A stretch of 64,000 bases of DNA from positions 1,420,641,800 through 1,420,705,799 of the forward strand of contig NC_056733.1 of NCBI RefSeq assembly GCF_019279795.1, in the 5' to 3' direction. Below the pieces are notes generated by a model. That model saw nothing but the letters and a program-made list of their open reading frames with translations. It was not told the origin of the DNA and did not search any database. Source of the DNA: Protopterus annectens (Eukaryota > Chordata > Ceratodontiformes > Protopteridae). Made by a program: the position numbers and the translations under genes. Numbering within the stretch: position 1 is the stretch's first letter; every line of letters begins with the position of its first letter. Positions 1 through 9,004 of the stretch are shown here, one piece after another.

Positions 1-1317
1 GTGCTGTATAGGCAGGTATGTAGCCACCCATTTATGTGTTTGCAGCCAGGGATAGTGTGTGCACACAGCTGAGTGTCGGACTTTGCACATTCCATGCTTC
101 CCATGCTCCCACCCTCCCGTCTATTATTCTATCCTCTTCCATACATTATCCATACATTCTCTGATACGTTTCCTAAGGTTATTACCACATCACAGCTGTG
201 TTTTGGTGCTGTTCCACAGTTCATGCAGTGGGACATGGTGGACATGTTACTGTGGTTTGTCCACATGGCCTTGCATATGGCTAATGTGGAGTGTGTTATG
301 TTGTTATTTGAGTGTCCATGACATGACATGCATTGGCAGTACGTGTGAGACACAAGTCTTTGGCAGAGACCTGTATGCTATTTGGTGTAGATGAGGGCCA
401 GCTGTGGCAGGCCATTGCATTCTGTCAGTCCTACAGTCGCAGACTGCTATACAGTATATTCCCCTGGGGGTGACAGGGTTGGTATGCTAGGTGATCATGC
501 CAATACTTTCTATCAGCCTTGAAAAAGTGGTGTGGATGCTGGCAGGGTGCTACCTATGGCTAGGGACACACCTGCATGGGACACCTGCACTGCATGCTGC
601 ATTCTTTCACTATTGCCATATACAGGTGGGGTCATATTGTACCCATTCCCCACAGCAGGGATACGACCAGAGAGGTAACTTTGGGTGTTGTTTGGGTGAG
701 CTGGGTGCATGTGTGCTATGGACACTACTTGCATCTGACGCACAGATATGCATGGGGCATTCCAGTTATGCTGGCATGTACAGGTACATCAGCTGTTTCC
801 CTCTACATCAGTCCTACCACCTTTGTGATCTGCAAGTGTTCGGGCAGACAACACCGGTATCCCCTACTACAGGCCCAGATAATGTGATGCATACCTGCAT
901 GTACATTTCCAAGGGTGTGTCCATTTCACAGTTACACATTATATACTGTGTGTCTGGGGTACTTTCCCCTGTGTACTGCTTGTATATCTAGCCCAACAAC
1001 CATGCCATGACAATCTTTCAGATGATGACACATATTACCACCATACATTTACAGTGGCTTACTGCTAGCATGTGTTATACTGGTGGGATTTATCTTTGGC
1101 ACTGCAGTTGTGAGGACCTGGCCCTGTCATCAGCAGTAGTGGGCAATGGCCACCAGGTCATACCTCAACATGCATTCATACTGACCACTCTCACACAATA
1201 CGATGCACACACCAATCTAACACACACATACCTGCATATTGTGCAAATGCTACAATCTATCCTGCTACCTTGGCCATCTCTGGGCATCTGTGCTCCACTG
1301 GTATTATACCTACACAT
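1..1317. other. Unassigned GT/CA-rich sequence
   Basis: No coding domain is recognisable on either strand; the open frames present are low-complexity and Cys/His/Trp-rich, with no family signature. The stretch lies on the 3' side of a minus-strand Harbinger transposase gene and has a similar base texture, so it may be interior of that element, but I found neither terminal inverted repeats nor the second (Myb-like) Harbinger gene. Confidence 0.3.
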
Positions 1318-1705
1318 ACATGTTACTACATTTCTGCATAGGATTGGGGGGGGGGGGCACACCTGACTGTTTCTACATTGCTACACAGGATTGGGGGGGT
1401 ACACCTAACTGTTACTACATTTCTACATAGGATTGGGGGGGTAACACCTGACTGTTACATCATGTGTACATCGGATTGGCGGGGCACACCAGACTGGTAC
1501 TACATTTCTACATAGGACTGGGGGGCACACCTGACTGTTACTACATGTCTAAGTAGTGTTGGGGGGCACACCTGACTGTTACTACATGTCGACATAGGAT
1601 TGGTGGGAGGGGCACACCTGACTGTTACTACTGTCTACATAGGATATGGGGGGCACACCTGACTGTTTCTACATTGCTACACAGGATTGGGGGGCACACC
1701 TGACA
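1318..1705. repeat. Minisatellite, about 8-9 units of 41-46 bp
   Basis: The phrase CACACCTGACTGTTACTAC, followed by a CTACATAGGATTGGGGGG-type block, recurs about every 41-46 bp (near 1359, 1400, 1444, 1484, 1525, 1566, 1612 and 1653). Units differ by substitutions and by the length of the G run. The first and last full units share the variant TGTTTCTACATTGCTACACA, as expected from unequal exchange or slippage. It lies inside or beside a Harbinger element. Confidence 0.85.
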
Positions 1706-2452
1706 CTTGTACACATTTGCTATGACTGTACTGGTATGTCAGGTACTCCATTTGGTTATGTTTTCTAACCTATCATGCTGACTACAGGCATGTCAGTGTA
1801 CTACAGGTCCTACATTTCATTGACCTACATATTAGTGTTTGACTTCCTACCATTTGGAACTGACATCCCACTGCCTGACCTGATGTAGTCTGTCTGTGTA
1901 GGCCTGGGGGGATGGATACCCATAGGCATCATTCAATGGCCTTAGCACAGCCTTTGCTTGTGTTTGTCTATACCTGTCCTGCTGGCTGTGACTGTTGTTG
2001 GGTATGTGAACCTCCCTGACTGGCATGTGTGTGTCATATGGACACACATGTGGCCCAGCACATTTCCTGCAGTGAGATTTGTTACCATGTGTAGTACTGG
2101 CTACTATGGTGACACCGGTATTTGTTACAGATCTCATGCTGCCACTATAGGTGTCTACTATCTGCTGGCATTACATTCAGCCACCCGATTGCCTTGCATG
2201 CTCACATCCATACCATAGATACAGGTAACAACTCATACTACTACATTCGGCAATTGGTAGGTTGAGTGACTTACCTTGTTGGTGTGCCAGTGTTGAGGGT
2301 GGTGTTGAAGGGTTGCCTTAGTCGAATGCACATAGTACACTCCGTACACATGGTTGAGCACAGGTAATGTCAAGTTTGGCATTATTGTATGTGCAAGTCA
2401 GAGAGAGGTGTTATTCCCTGGGTCCCTCCTGTGTCAGTGTATGTGCTATGCG
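1706..2452. other. Unassigned sequence between minisatellite and transposase end
   Basis: No recognisable gene. The last part (about 2370-2452) resembles the sequence that follows the transposase gene in the second Harbinger copy (about 46130-46220), sharing a CTATGCGTTACCTCTTTGCC / CTATCCATTGCCTCTTGGCC match, so it is probably Harbinger 3' sequence. Confidence 0.4.
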
Positions 2453-2670
2453 TTACCTCTTTGCCAGGGCCAGGGCATACTGGGCACACCTCCTCCTGCC
2501 TACTTGGGCAGGCTCAGGTTGTTCCTCCTCTGAGTCACTCTGTACCTGTGCAGGCCTTGGCAGTGGTGGGTGGCTGTGTGGCCCTGCCCAGTGCTGTTCC
2601 TGCTGAAGCTGTTTCTGCAGGATCATATTGTGTAGCATGGCACATACGATGACAATTTGGGTACATCTTG
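2453..2670 (-). pseudogene. Harbinger transposase, C-terminal end (copy 1)
   Basis: The minus-strand frame reads MLHNMILQKQLQQEQ followed by a Pro/Glu-rich acidic tail. The second Harbinger copy has the homologous ILHSIILRKQLQQE at 46221-46400, and HARBI1-type transposases have a comparable 'C.LHN' motif just before their C-terminus. In copy 1 this end is separated from the catalytic core by a 1.4 kb CR1 insertion (2671-4101). What is seen is the shared motif and the order of parts; the assignment to a PIF/Harbinger DDE transposase follows from the core at 4102-5102. Confidence 0.75.
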
Positions 2671-4008
2671 GATCCTGGGAACTACCACCCCATCAGTCTG
2701 ATGAGCCTTATCTGCAAGGCCATGGAACGTATTATCATGGAACTTATAAACAAAGACATTGGCAACCTTCAAACACTGGACTCCACGCAGTTTGGTTTTG
2801 TGAAGGGCCGATCTTGTCTCCTGAACCTGAATGACTTCTTCAAATCAGTCTCCAGTGCCATGGACAAGAGTAAGGTGGTCCACACAGCCTATCTGGACCT
2901 CACCAAGGCCTTCTACACCATCCCCCACTCTGAAATCATAGATAAACTTACTAAACTGGGCATTAATCCCTACATCACTCGATGGGTTGCCAACTGGCTT
3001 ACTGACAGAACCCATACTGTAAAAGTAGCCGACTCCAAATCCAGCTCCAGACAAGTGACAAGTGGAGTACCTCAGGGTTCAGTCCTGGGACCACTCTTGT
3101 TTGGCATCTACTTCTCTGAAGTACAGGCCAACAATAAGGGACTCTGGCTAACAAAGTTTGCAGATGACTGCAAACTGGGAGCCATTACTGATTCCCCAAA
3201 TTATGTGGATATTCTACAAAAGGGCCTTACAGAAACAGATGCTTGGTGCCAGAGCCATGGGCTCAAGCTCAATGCCAAGAAATGTATAGTTATCCGCTTC
3301 AGGAAAAAACATGTACCCATTAATTACCACATTGGTGGCAGTACACTAAACACCGAAAGTGTGATAAGAGAATTAGGGACACAGGTGGACAGTGGTCTCA
3401 CCTTCGATAACCACATCGCCATAACAGTCAGGAAATCCTTCTATGTGGTACACCTCATCACTAAGGGCACTTCATCCAGAAAAAAGGAGGTCATTGTCCC
3501 ACTGTACTCATCCCTCATTAGATCCATTATAGAATACAACACCCCATTTGGTATGTACCTCTCAAGACATCTGCAAGAACTGGAAAGGCTGCAGAAATAC
3601 CTCACTAAAAGAATCACAGGCCTAAAGCAGATGCCCTATGCTAACCATCTAAAAAAACTCCAACTATACTCTGTCGCATTTCGTCTACTCAGAGGCAATC
3701 TCTGCTTAACATACAAGGCCATGTCAAACCCAGAGCTGTTGGACATGCTACACTTAAAGAAATCCCAATCCCTCAGAGACACACGCTCCAGGGATCTAAA
3801 CCTTGTCATCACAATGAACAAAACATGCTGGAGGGATAGGCTCCTGACCCAAAGACTCCCCAGACTCTGGAATAGACTGCCCATGCATGTCAAGCAGAGC
3901 ACCTCTTTGGCCCTCTTCAAAAGGAACCTTGGTGACTGGATGGGAGATAGGAAATTCACCCCAGGGATCACATCAGTCGCCCTGCTAGACAGGGGTCCAG
4001 GTAAGTAA
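2668..4008 (+). CDS. CR1 ORF2 fragment: reverse transcriptase and C-terminal region
   Basis: An uninterrupted 446-residue frame. RT landmarks in order are FVKGRSCLLNL (about residue 43), YLDLTKAF (first catalytic Asp, about 76), TSGVPQGSVLGPLLFGIY (about 130), FADDCKLG (catalytic Asp pair, about 164) and the C-terminal block WRDRLLTQRLPRLWNRLP. The apurinic endonuclease and the first RT motifs are missing because of 5' truncation, and the annotated Met is not a real start: the frame enters from flanking sequence. The protein would reverse-transcribe LINE RNA at the target site, but this copy cannot do so alone. Near-identical segments occur at 22917-24550, 40848-42416 and 61788-62560. Confidence 0.9.
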   Translation: MDPGNYHPISLMSLICKAMERIIMELINKDIGNLQTLDSTQFGFVKGRSCLLNLNDFFKSVSSAMDKSKVVHTAYLDLTKAFYTIPHSEIIDKLTKLGINPYITRWVANWLTDRTHTVKVADSKSSSRQVTSGVPQGSVLGPLLFGIYFSEVQANNKGLWLTKFADDCKLGAITDSPNYVDILQKGLTETDAWCQSHGLKLNAKKCIVIRFRKKHVPINYHIGGSTLNTESVIRELGTQVDSGLTFDNHIAITVRKSFYVVHLITKGTSSRKKEVIVPLYSSLIRSIIEYNTPFGMYLSRHLQELERLQKYLTKRITGLKQMPYANHLKKLQLYSVAFRLLRGNLCLTYKAMSNPELLDMLHLKKSQSLRDTRSRDLNLVITMNKTCWRDRLLTQRLPRLWNRLPMHVKQSTSLALFKRNLGDWMGDRKFTPGITSVALLDRGPGK

Positions 4009-4101
4009 ATACTGTGGGAAGAAATAGCCAGGGAACTGTTATGGCTAGGCTTGTATAGGCCCTAGGGCCAATAGCCTAGTACCAACCTATGAACCTATGA
4101 A
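2671..4101 (+). mobile_element. CR1 LINE, 5'-truncated (inserted in Harbinger copy 1)
   Basis: A 5'-truncated CR1 retrotransposon. It begins abruptly inside the reverse transcriptase domain (DPGNYHPISLMSL) and runs to a 3' end of CCTATGAACCTATGAA, an 8-bp tail repeat as in CR1 families. Both flanks are Harbinger transposase sequence, so it landed in that gene. No clear target duplication is visible. The reading frame is open to its natural end, which suggests a fairly young insertion. Confidence 0.92.
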
Positions 4102-5102
4102 CATGTAGCTGGTGAGTACTGCAAGGCTCCACCTGATGTGTCCAGGCACCAGAACCATGACTTGAACATCCCAAACATATGCTCTATTATAATTTTGGTC
4201 TGTGCGTGTGCCTCATTATGGAGTTCTTGTTCGGGTGCATGTGCATTTCTGATGGGTGTCATCAGCCATGGCTCCAGTGCGCAACCAGCATCCCCCACTA
4301 GGTGACCATAAGGGATGTCCCCAGTGGCAAATCTCTGGTACAGCTGCATCAGATGCAAGATGTGGGAATTGTGATAGCTTCCAGGGCAGCCAGCACACAC
4401 ATTCATTATTATGCCCTGGGCATCGCACACAACCTGGCAGTTGATGGAGGTGAAGCCCTTGCGGTTGATGTATACCCTACCCTGCTCACCAGGTGGTGCT
4501 TTGATGCATATGTGCATGCAGTCTATAGCACCCACTACCTCAGGGTATTCTGCTATTTGGTGGAACAGATGCATATTGCTGGCCAATGCCTCACAGGTGT
4601 TGGGGAAATATACGTGCTCACCGGCATGTGCTGACATGGCATCCAGGAACTAGTGGAGCACCCTGGATGCTGATGCCTGTGAGATCCCCATCATATTCCC
4701 ATTTGACCATTGGAAGGTACCTGTAACTAGTATTCTTAGGCCTACACATAACTTGATATCCACTGGGATGGGTTCCTCTCTGTTAGCTGTGTGTGTCAGG
4801 TGTGGCCAGCACAGCTCAACAGTTTGCTGTAGGAGGTCCCTGTCCACCCTATAGTGCTCCACTATCTCCAGTTCATGTAGCCCCTGGTAGGTTACCGTGG
4901 GTCTGTGCACTCTTCTCCATCTCCTCACTGTGGGTTGGTTGACAACATTCACATCCTCACCACCCTCAGCCTCTTCCACATGTTGTTGTATGATAGCTAA
5001 TGCAGCCCTTATCATTTTGTTGTTTTGTTTGTTAAATGTTCCCCGCTTGTATACACCGGTGGTGTAGCGTATGGGAAAAAACAGAGGGAAAGGTGTTTGC
5101 AT
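4102..5102 (-). pseudogene. PIF/Harbinger transposase, N-terminus and DDE core (copy 1)
   Basis: A DDE transposase of the PIF/Harbinger (HARBI1-like, DDE_Tnp_4) family. The N-terminal part (4650-5102) has the helical region RRVHRPTVTYQGLHEL...EHYRVDRD and LRILVTGTFQWSNG...GISQASASRVLH. The core (4102-4637) has GAIDCMHICIKAP (first Asp), INRKGFTSINCQVVCDAQ, GDAGCALEPWL and IIIEHMFGMFKSWFWCLD (Glu). Two defects are visible: one in-frame TAG after RVLH, where copy 2 has Gln, and the second catalytic Asp appears as Asn (GSYHNSHI; copy 2 keeps QDSHI). The C-terminus is cut off by the CR1 at 2671-4101. Known role: excision and reintegration of the transposon together with a Myb-like partner, which I do not find. 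Surely inactive, but recent enough to be read easily. Confidence 0.9.
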
Positions 5103-5840
5103 AGTTTATAGTAGTGTTCTGGGCTGGACTGCTGCTTGTGTAATTGGCTGATTCTGATACATTTCACCTGCCAGCTATGCTAGTTATCCTTGATTACCTT
5201 CTTACTGCTGTTTTCCCTTCCCATTGCCTTCCTGATTACGCCCAGGGGTGTGCCACGCAAACACAGTGCTCAAATGTGCACAGAGCTGCTATTTCCTGTT
5301 TTACTTTTTCTTTTTTTCCTTTAAAACCCAGCGCATGGCGCACACACCCGCTTAGGCAATGTACAGAGTGCTAGGCACCCTCAGACACACCCCCTTGCTT
5401 AGCTCTGCTAAGCTAAGAGCAAACCCGAGCCACAGGGCTCCAATCCGCTTACAGTATGCTTGACACACACCCCTATGATGTTAGCTAACTCCTAGGCTTG
5501 CACCAAGCTGTTCCTGCTCTTACACTGTTGGGTGCTGATTAGCATCCAGGGGAAATCTGGGATTCAGTATCATTCCCCTCATTTGCATAGGATTGCCTGC
5601 TGATGCATAGTTATGTGTCCCACACTGAGCATCCCCCCTTAGCAACCACTATTCACTGGCCATGTTGTCTTCTGCCTGCCATTGAGTATAATGGCAAAAT
5701 AGTGATTTTGGTTAGAATGCTTATTTTAGGTTGTTTTTCTTATTTTCCGCCCAATCCCATTTGGGAGCAGCTGCCTTATACTTAAACAGCCGAGATTGGC
5801 TAAAAAAAACTGTTGATTTTTTTTTTTTGCAAATGTTTTC
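5103..5840. other. Unassigned sequence upstream of the Harbinger transposase
   Basis: Probably 5' non-coding Harbinger sequence followed by unrelated DNA; ACACACCCC-type runs are common. No convincing terminal inverted repeat, TWA target duplication or coding domain was found. Confidence 0.3.
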
Positions 5841-6183
5841 CATGCCAATGGCCTTATAGTTGGCCATTGCCATGCTTTCTACATGATATCCACCCTTTAT
5901 TTGGAGCTGTCGTGGCTCCATTTTGCAATTTGCAGAAATGTACTCCGTTACTGGTGGAGTACATTTCTGCAGATTACACTAGTCCTGCACACCTGGTTTC
6001 CAGCTTCCTGGATCGCAAATTCACCTCATTTGCATGGATTTCTCCTGCAAATGGAGTAATTTGCATACAGGGGCCGAGTCCGTGCAGGACTAGTACATGA
6101 GCACTTGTGCACATCCCTACAGGTTATTCCTGGATCACATAGCAGTCATATTGCCTGCTGGAGCTCCTGCACTAGTCCTGCAC
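5841..6183. repeat. Hairpin-rich patch with alternating inverted repeats
   Basis: Several inverted repeats are packed together. 5841-5874 has CATGCCAATGGCC / GGCCATTGCCATG arms. 5903-5919 has GGAGC / GCTCC. 5932-5970 has perfect 15-bp arms GCAGAAATGTACTCC / GGAGTACATTTCTGC. ACTAGTCCTGCAC occurs at 5978-5990, inverted at 6082-6094, and direct again at 6171-6183. The design resembles a fold-back or MITE-like element. No coding sequence and no known family recognised. Confidence 0.6.
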
Positions 6184-6439
6184 GCCATGCAGGGCTTGCA
6201 GAATCCAGGGGGTGATCTTATGACAAATACATACTTATTTCCATTTTTATCCCATAATTCTCATTTATTCTTTTATTCCTTTTCCCGTTCTGATATACTC
6301 CTTATTTTCTTGTATTTCTAGCCATATTTAAACTTTGTGATATAATAAAATAATCTTTTTCCATCTTATACAGTACCGTGACTATATGAACACAAATTAT
6401 TATTCCAAATCTTTAAATTGCCATATTTTATAACTTCAA

Positions 6440-6720
6440 AACGTTTCTTAACATAATTTCCTCTCTTCTTTTTTCCTTTCAAATCACAATTAAAATCTCC
6501 CATCAATATTATATTCATATTAATTACTACATAATTCAACATTTTATGGAATAAAATGTCGCTTTCTTTACTTGTAACATAGGCATATAATGCTATAATT
6601 CTATATAACTGATTATACCATCTGAAATCTACGATAGTTCATCTTTCTGTCATTGCCATTATTTTGTTCAGTATTTTCACTGACTTTCTACAAAGTACAA
6701 CTATGCCTTAGAATAGTTCC
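6440..6720 (-). pseudogene. LINE ORF2 apurinic-like endonuclease remnant
   Basis: The minus strand reads RIIALYAYVTSKE, then about 20 residues later NMNIILMGDFNCDLKG. ALYA and ILMGDFN are the hallmark core of exonuclease-endonuclease-phosphatase domains of LINE ORF2, which nick target DNA. The frame is interrupted by stops on both sides. It lies downstream (in minus orientation) of a zinc-knuckle ORF1-like region, which fits L1/Tx1 organisation. Confidence 0.6.
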
Positions 6721-7179
6721 TTTCCTGGGTTCCATATTGTATCTCCTCCTCAACATTTCTTTCTTGTAATCTCTCTTCTTGCATCAAAAGTCATCTTCCA
6801 ATATTATTATATAAACTTCACACTTACTATATCAATATATGATGCCCTATTCTTCTATATTTTGGATACTATTTACATTTAGTAAGCTGTTATTATGTCT
6901 ATGTTGTAGCCTACCAGAAATTGTTTACATTTGAAGTATTTATCTCACTTGCATTATTCATTTCCTTTCTTTTCCTTTTAAATGTATCCCTTTAAACATT
7001 CATTTTCTGTCTCTTACTCTTTTTCCAACAGAATTATTTTTACCTTTCACTGTTTTCCAATTTATATATTTCTCATTACTTATTTCAGAACCTTGTTCTA
7101 TATTATTTTCTGTTTCAATTTTCTATTAATCCTTATTTTTATTTTTATCGTGATCATGCTTCCCTACTGCCGGTTTATC

Positions 7180-7500
7180 TTTTATTCATCTGTTTCTTCT
7201 CTTTGTATACTGTCCTAACTTTTGTTTTATACTTCATCCTTTTTCTCTAGATTATAATCCATCCATAAATGTGCAATTTTGTTACATTTATAACATTTTA
7301 ATTCACACTTTTTGCATCATGACCTGTTTCCCCACAATTATATAATTTCCTCTTATCACAGTTATATATCAAATGATCATCTTTTCCACTTAAAAAAACA
7401 TGTTTTCAGTTGTCCCCAATATTTTACAACACCTCTGTTACCCTCTACATTTATCATAGTAGGGATACAGACAATTTTTCTTTTCTCCATTTTCAGTACA
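7180..7500 (-). pseudogene. ORF1-like protein with CCHC zinc knuckles (decayed)
   Basis: The minus strand carries NCGETGHDAK and, after a one-base frame shift, KKCELKCYKCNKIAHLW, i.e. two adjacent CCHC-type knuckles (the second CYKCNKIAH is clear; the first has lost its leading Cys). Upstream is a VVKYWGQLKTC-like stretch, reminiscent of the segment before the knuckles in Tx1-type ORF1 proteins. Zinc knuckles bind element RNA. A gag-type origin cannot be wholly excluded, but the neighbouring endonuclease favours a LINE. Confidence 0.5.
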
Positions 7501-8045
7501 ATATGACAGATCATCCCCAAGTCCATTATCCTCTGTTATCATAGACTTTGCTAATGTCCATAACTTCTTTGCAAAGTTTACTTAAATGTTTCTTTAAAGT
7601 CTATTTTCCAACTTCAGTTTGAAATTAAACACATATTTTCTTTTTTGTGTCTCTGTGAAATGCTTTAACTACATGAGAATTCCATTGATTACAGTTCTTA
7701 TTCTTCTCATACTTGCCAAAAAAACTTTCCAATACAGAACCAGTCTCAAAAATAATGTCACAATATGTCTCTTTATGAATAAGAATAAACGTTCTCACCT
7801 ACTGAGCCTCCAGTCCGAATAGAACCATTAAATTATTCCAAATATCATACCTCTCAATTTCTTTTTCTTCTTTGTTATCAATTATCACCATAAATGTCTT
7901 TTGATTGTTGACATTTCCTTTCCTTTGTTTTATCTCTCATCACTTTCCCTGGAGTTTCTTTAACATTCTCAGCTTATGATTTATTTCTTTGTCTGGCAGT
8001 CATTTTCGAAATAGCTTCCGATTCCTCTGATTGAATTTTGTCCAC

Positions 8046-8056
8046 AATTTCACCCC
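8046..8056. repeat. Target-site duplication, left (AATTTCACCCC)
   Basis: This 11-bp sequence is repeated exactly at 8448-8458 and brackets the short Penelope-like element. Confidence 0.75.
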
Positions 8057-8447
8057 AAAACCCAGACAAAACCAGGATGCAGTTCAGTGCGATAAGAGCA
8101 ACATAAAAACTAACCAAATATCTAATAATCACAGTGTGAGGAGCCAGTGAACACTCAGTTTAGTTATAATGAAATAAATCCTTTATTAACCACAGAACAT
8201 GTCATAAATGCTTTAAACTTGGTCAAATGGGTTTTATTATTGTTAATTAACTCCATAGGAAATGAGGTTATAATTAATTGGTTATAGATATAGATGGTAG
8301 TGGTAACATCTGAAGAAGTCTAATGGTAGGACGAAAATGCTGTTGTGTGTTTAAAGCATTTAGGACTCGTTTGGAGGTTAATAAAGGATCTATTTCATTT
8401 CAACTAAATTGAGTGTTCACTGGATCCTCAAAGTGTGATTATGCCAT
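8057..8447. mobile_element. Short Penelope-like element with inverted ends
   Basis: A 391-bp non-coding insertion between perfect 11-bp direct repeats. About 90 bp at 8127-8218 is the inverted copy of 8350-8440, sharing TTTAAAGCATTTA, GGTTAATAAAGGAT and TTCACTGGATCCTC-type blocks. The left end carries about 70 extra bp outside the inverted repeat; the right end abuts the duplication almost directly. The Penelope-like copy at 60173-62682 has the same asymmetry. The core motif CTGAAGAAGTC...GGACGAAA at 8311-8337 also links it to Penelope-like termini. It interrupts the ORF1 region of a LINE. Confidence 0.7.
8311..8340 (+). other. Hammerhead-like motif in Penelope-like terminus
   Basis: CTGAAGA, then an A, then GTC, an 8-9 nt loop, GAC and GAAA. 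This has the order CUGANGA - stem II - GAAA of a hammerhead core, with one extra A before stem II. The same arrangement occurs in the termini at 36915-36940 and 60287-60326. Catalytic activity is not shown. Confidence 0.45.
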
Positions 8448-8458
8448 AATTTCACCCC
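8448..8458. repeat. Target-site duplication, right (AATTTCACCCC)
   Basis: Exact partner of 8046-8056. Confidence 0.75.
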
Positions 8459-8802
8459 GTTGAAGCATCTTTTCCACTCCCTGGCTCCCTCTGCAACAAT
8501 AATTCATCCACAATATCATCCAGCATCTGTCAAGACTAGAAAGTTATAATAAAACATCCATCATTGTTTTGATTTTTTGCTTCTGATGAAACAAACAAAG
8601 TCTGCTGAAACAGCTCCTCAGAATCTTGTAGAGCTTCATACACTGCACTGCCATTCGCCTCTATGCTATCTGCCATCTTGAATGTCCTTGAGTGCTGTTC
8701 TTCCAGCCTCCACTGCACTAGGAGTGGAACAGGTATTCTTCTAAAGAGTAGGGGAAGTTCCTTGATGCCCTGGGCAAATTTCCCTAGACGTATAAATACC
8801 AT
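8459..8802 (-). pseudogene. LINE ORF1 N-terminal region (decayed)
   Basis: The minus-strand frame contains KMADSIEANGSAVYEALQ and then SEELFQQTLFVSSEAKN, ending at 8536. The Met of MADSIE (about 8678) is a plausible ORF1 start. Once the 391-bp Penelope-like insertion is set aside, the sequence continues leftward into A-rich, Lys/Glu-rich coding-like DNA. No domain is recognisable in this part alone; assignment rests on position upstream of the zinc-knuckle and endonuclease regions. Confidence 0.4.
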
Positions 8803-8873
8803 CTCAGGTCTCCCCTGAAAAGAGGCTATTAGCTTAGTAAGGACTCACATGATCAACAAAGGATGGATGGATA

Positions 8874-8875
<2 letters not shown>

Positions 8876-8948
<73 letters not shown>

Positions 8949-9004
8949 ATTTAAAACCTCAACATATATATATATATATATACATACATACATACACACA
9001 CACA
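8876..9004. repeat. Compound microsatellite (TG)n-(TATG)n-(TA)n-(CATA)n
   Basis: About 31 TG units at 8876-8938, then TATG units, a TA run near 8964-8980 and CATA/CACA units to about 9004. Confidence 0.97.

Larger units (their letters stand above)
6240..8830 (-). mobile_element. Decayed L1/Tx1-like LINE, 5' half
   Basis: An A-rich coding strand on minus, seen as T-rich on plus. From the right: an ORF1 start region (8459-8802), a zinc-knuckle region (about 7180-7500), then an apurinic-type endonuclease region (about 6440-6720). The order ORF1 then ORF2 endonuclease fits L1/Tx1-clade LINEs. RT was not seen, so the 3' half is missing or beyond recognition. A Penelope-like fragment is inserted at 8057-8447. 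Clade assignment is tentative because the copy is badly decayed. Confidence 0.55.

Noticed and set aside
59-2834. Many open frames of 60-166 codons on both strands
   Set aside because: Low-complexity, Cys/His/Trp-rich translations with no family motif and overlapping frames on opposite strands; expected from GT/CA-rich DNA.
8578-8612. Hammerhead core CTGATGA...CTGAAAC
   Set aside because: No complementary stem II between the two conserved boxes and it lies inside LINE coding sequence.
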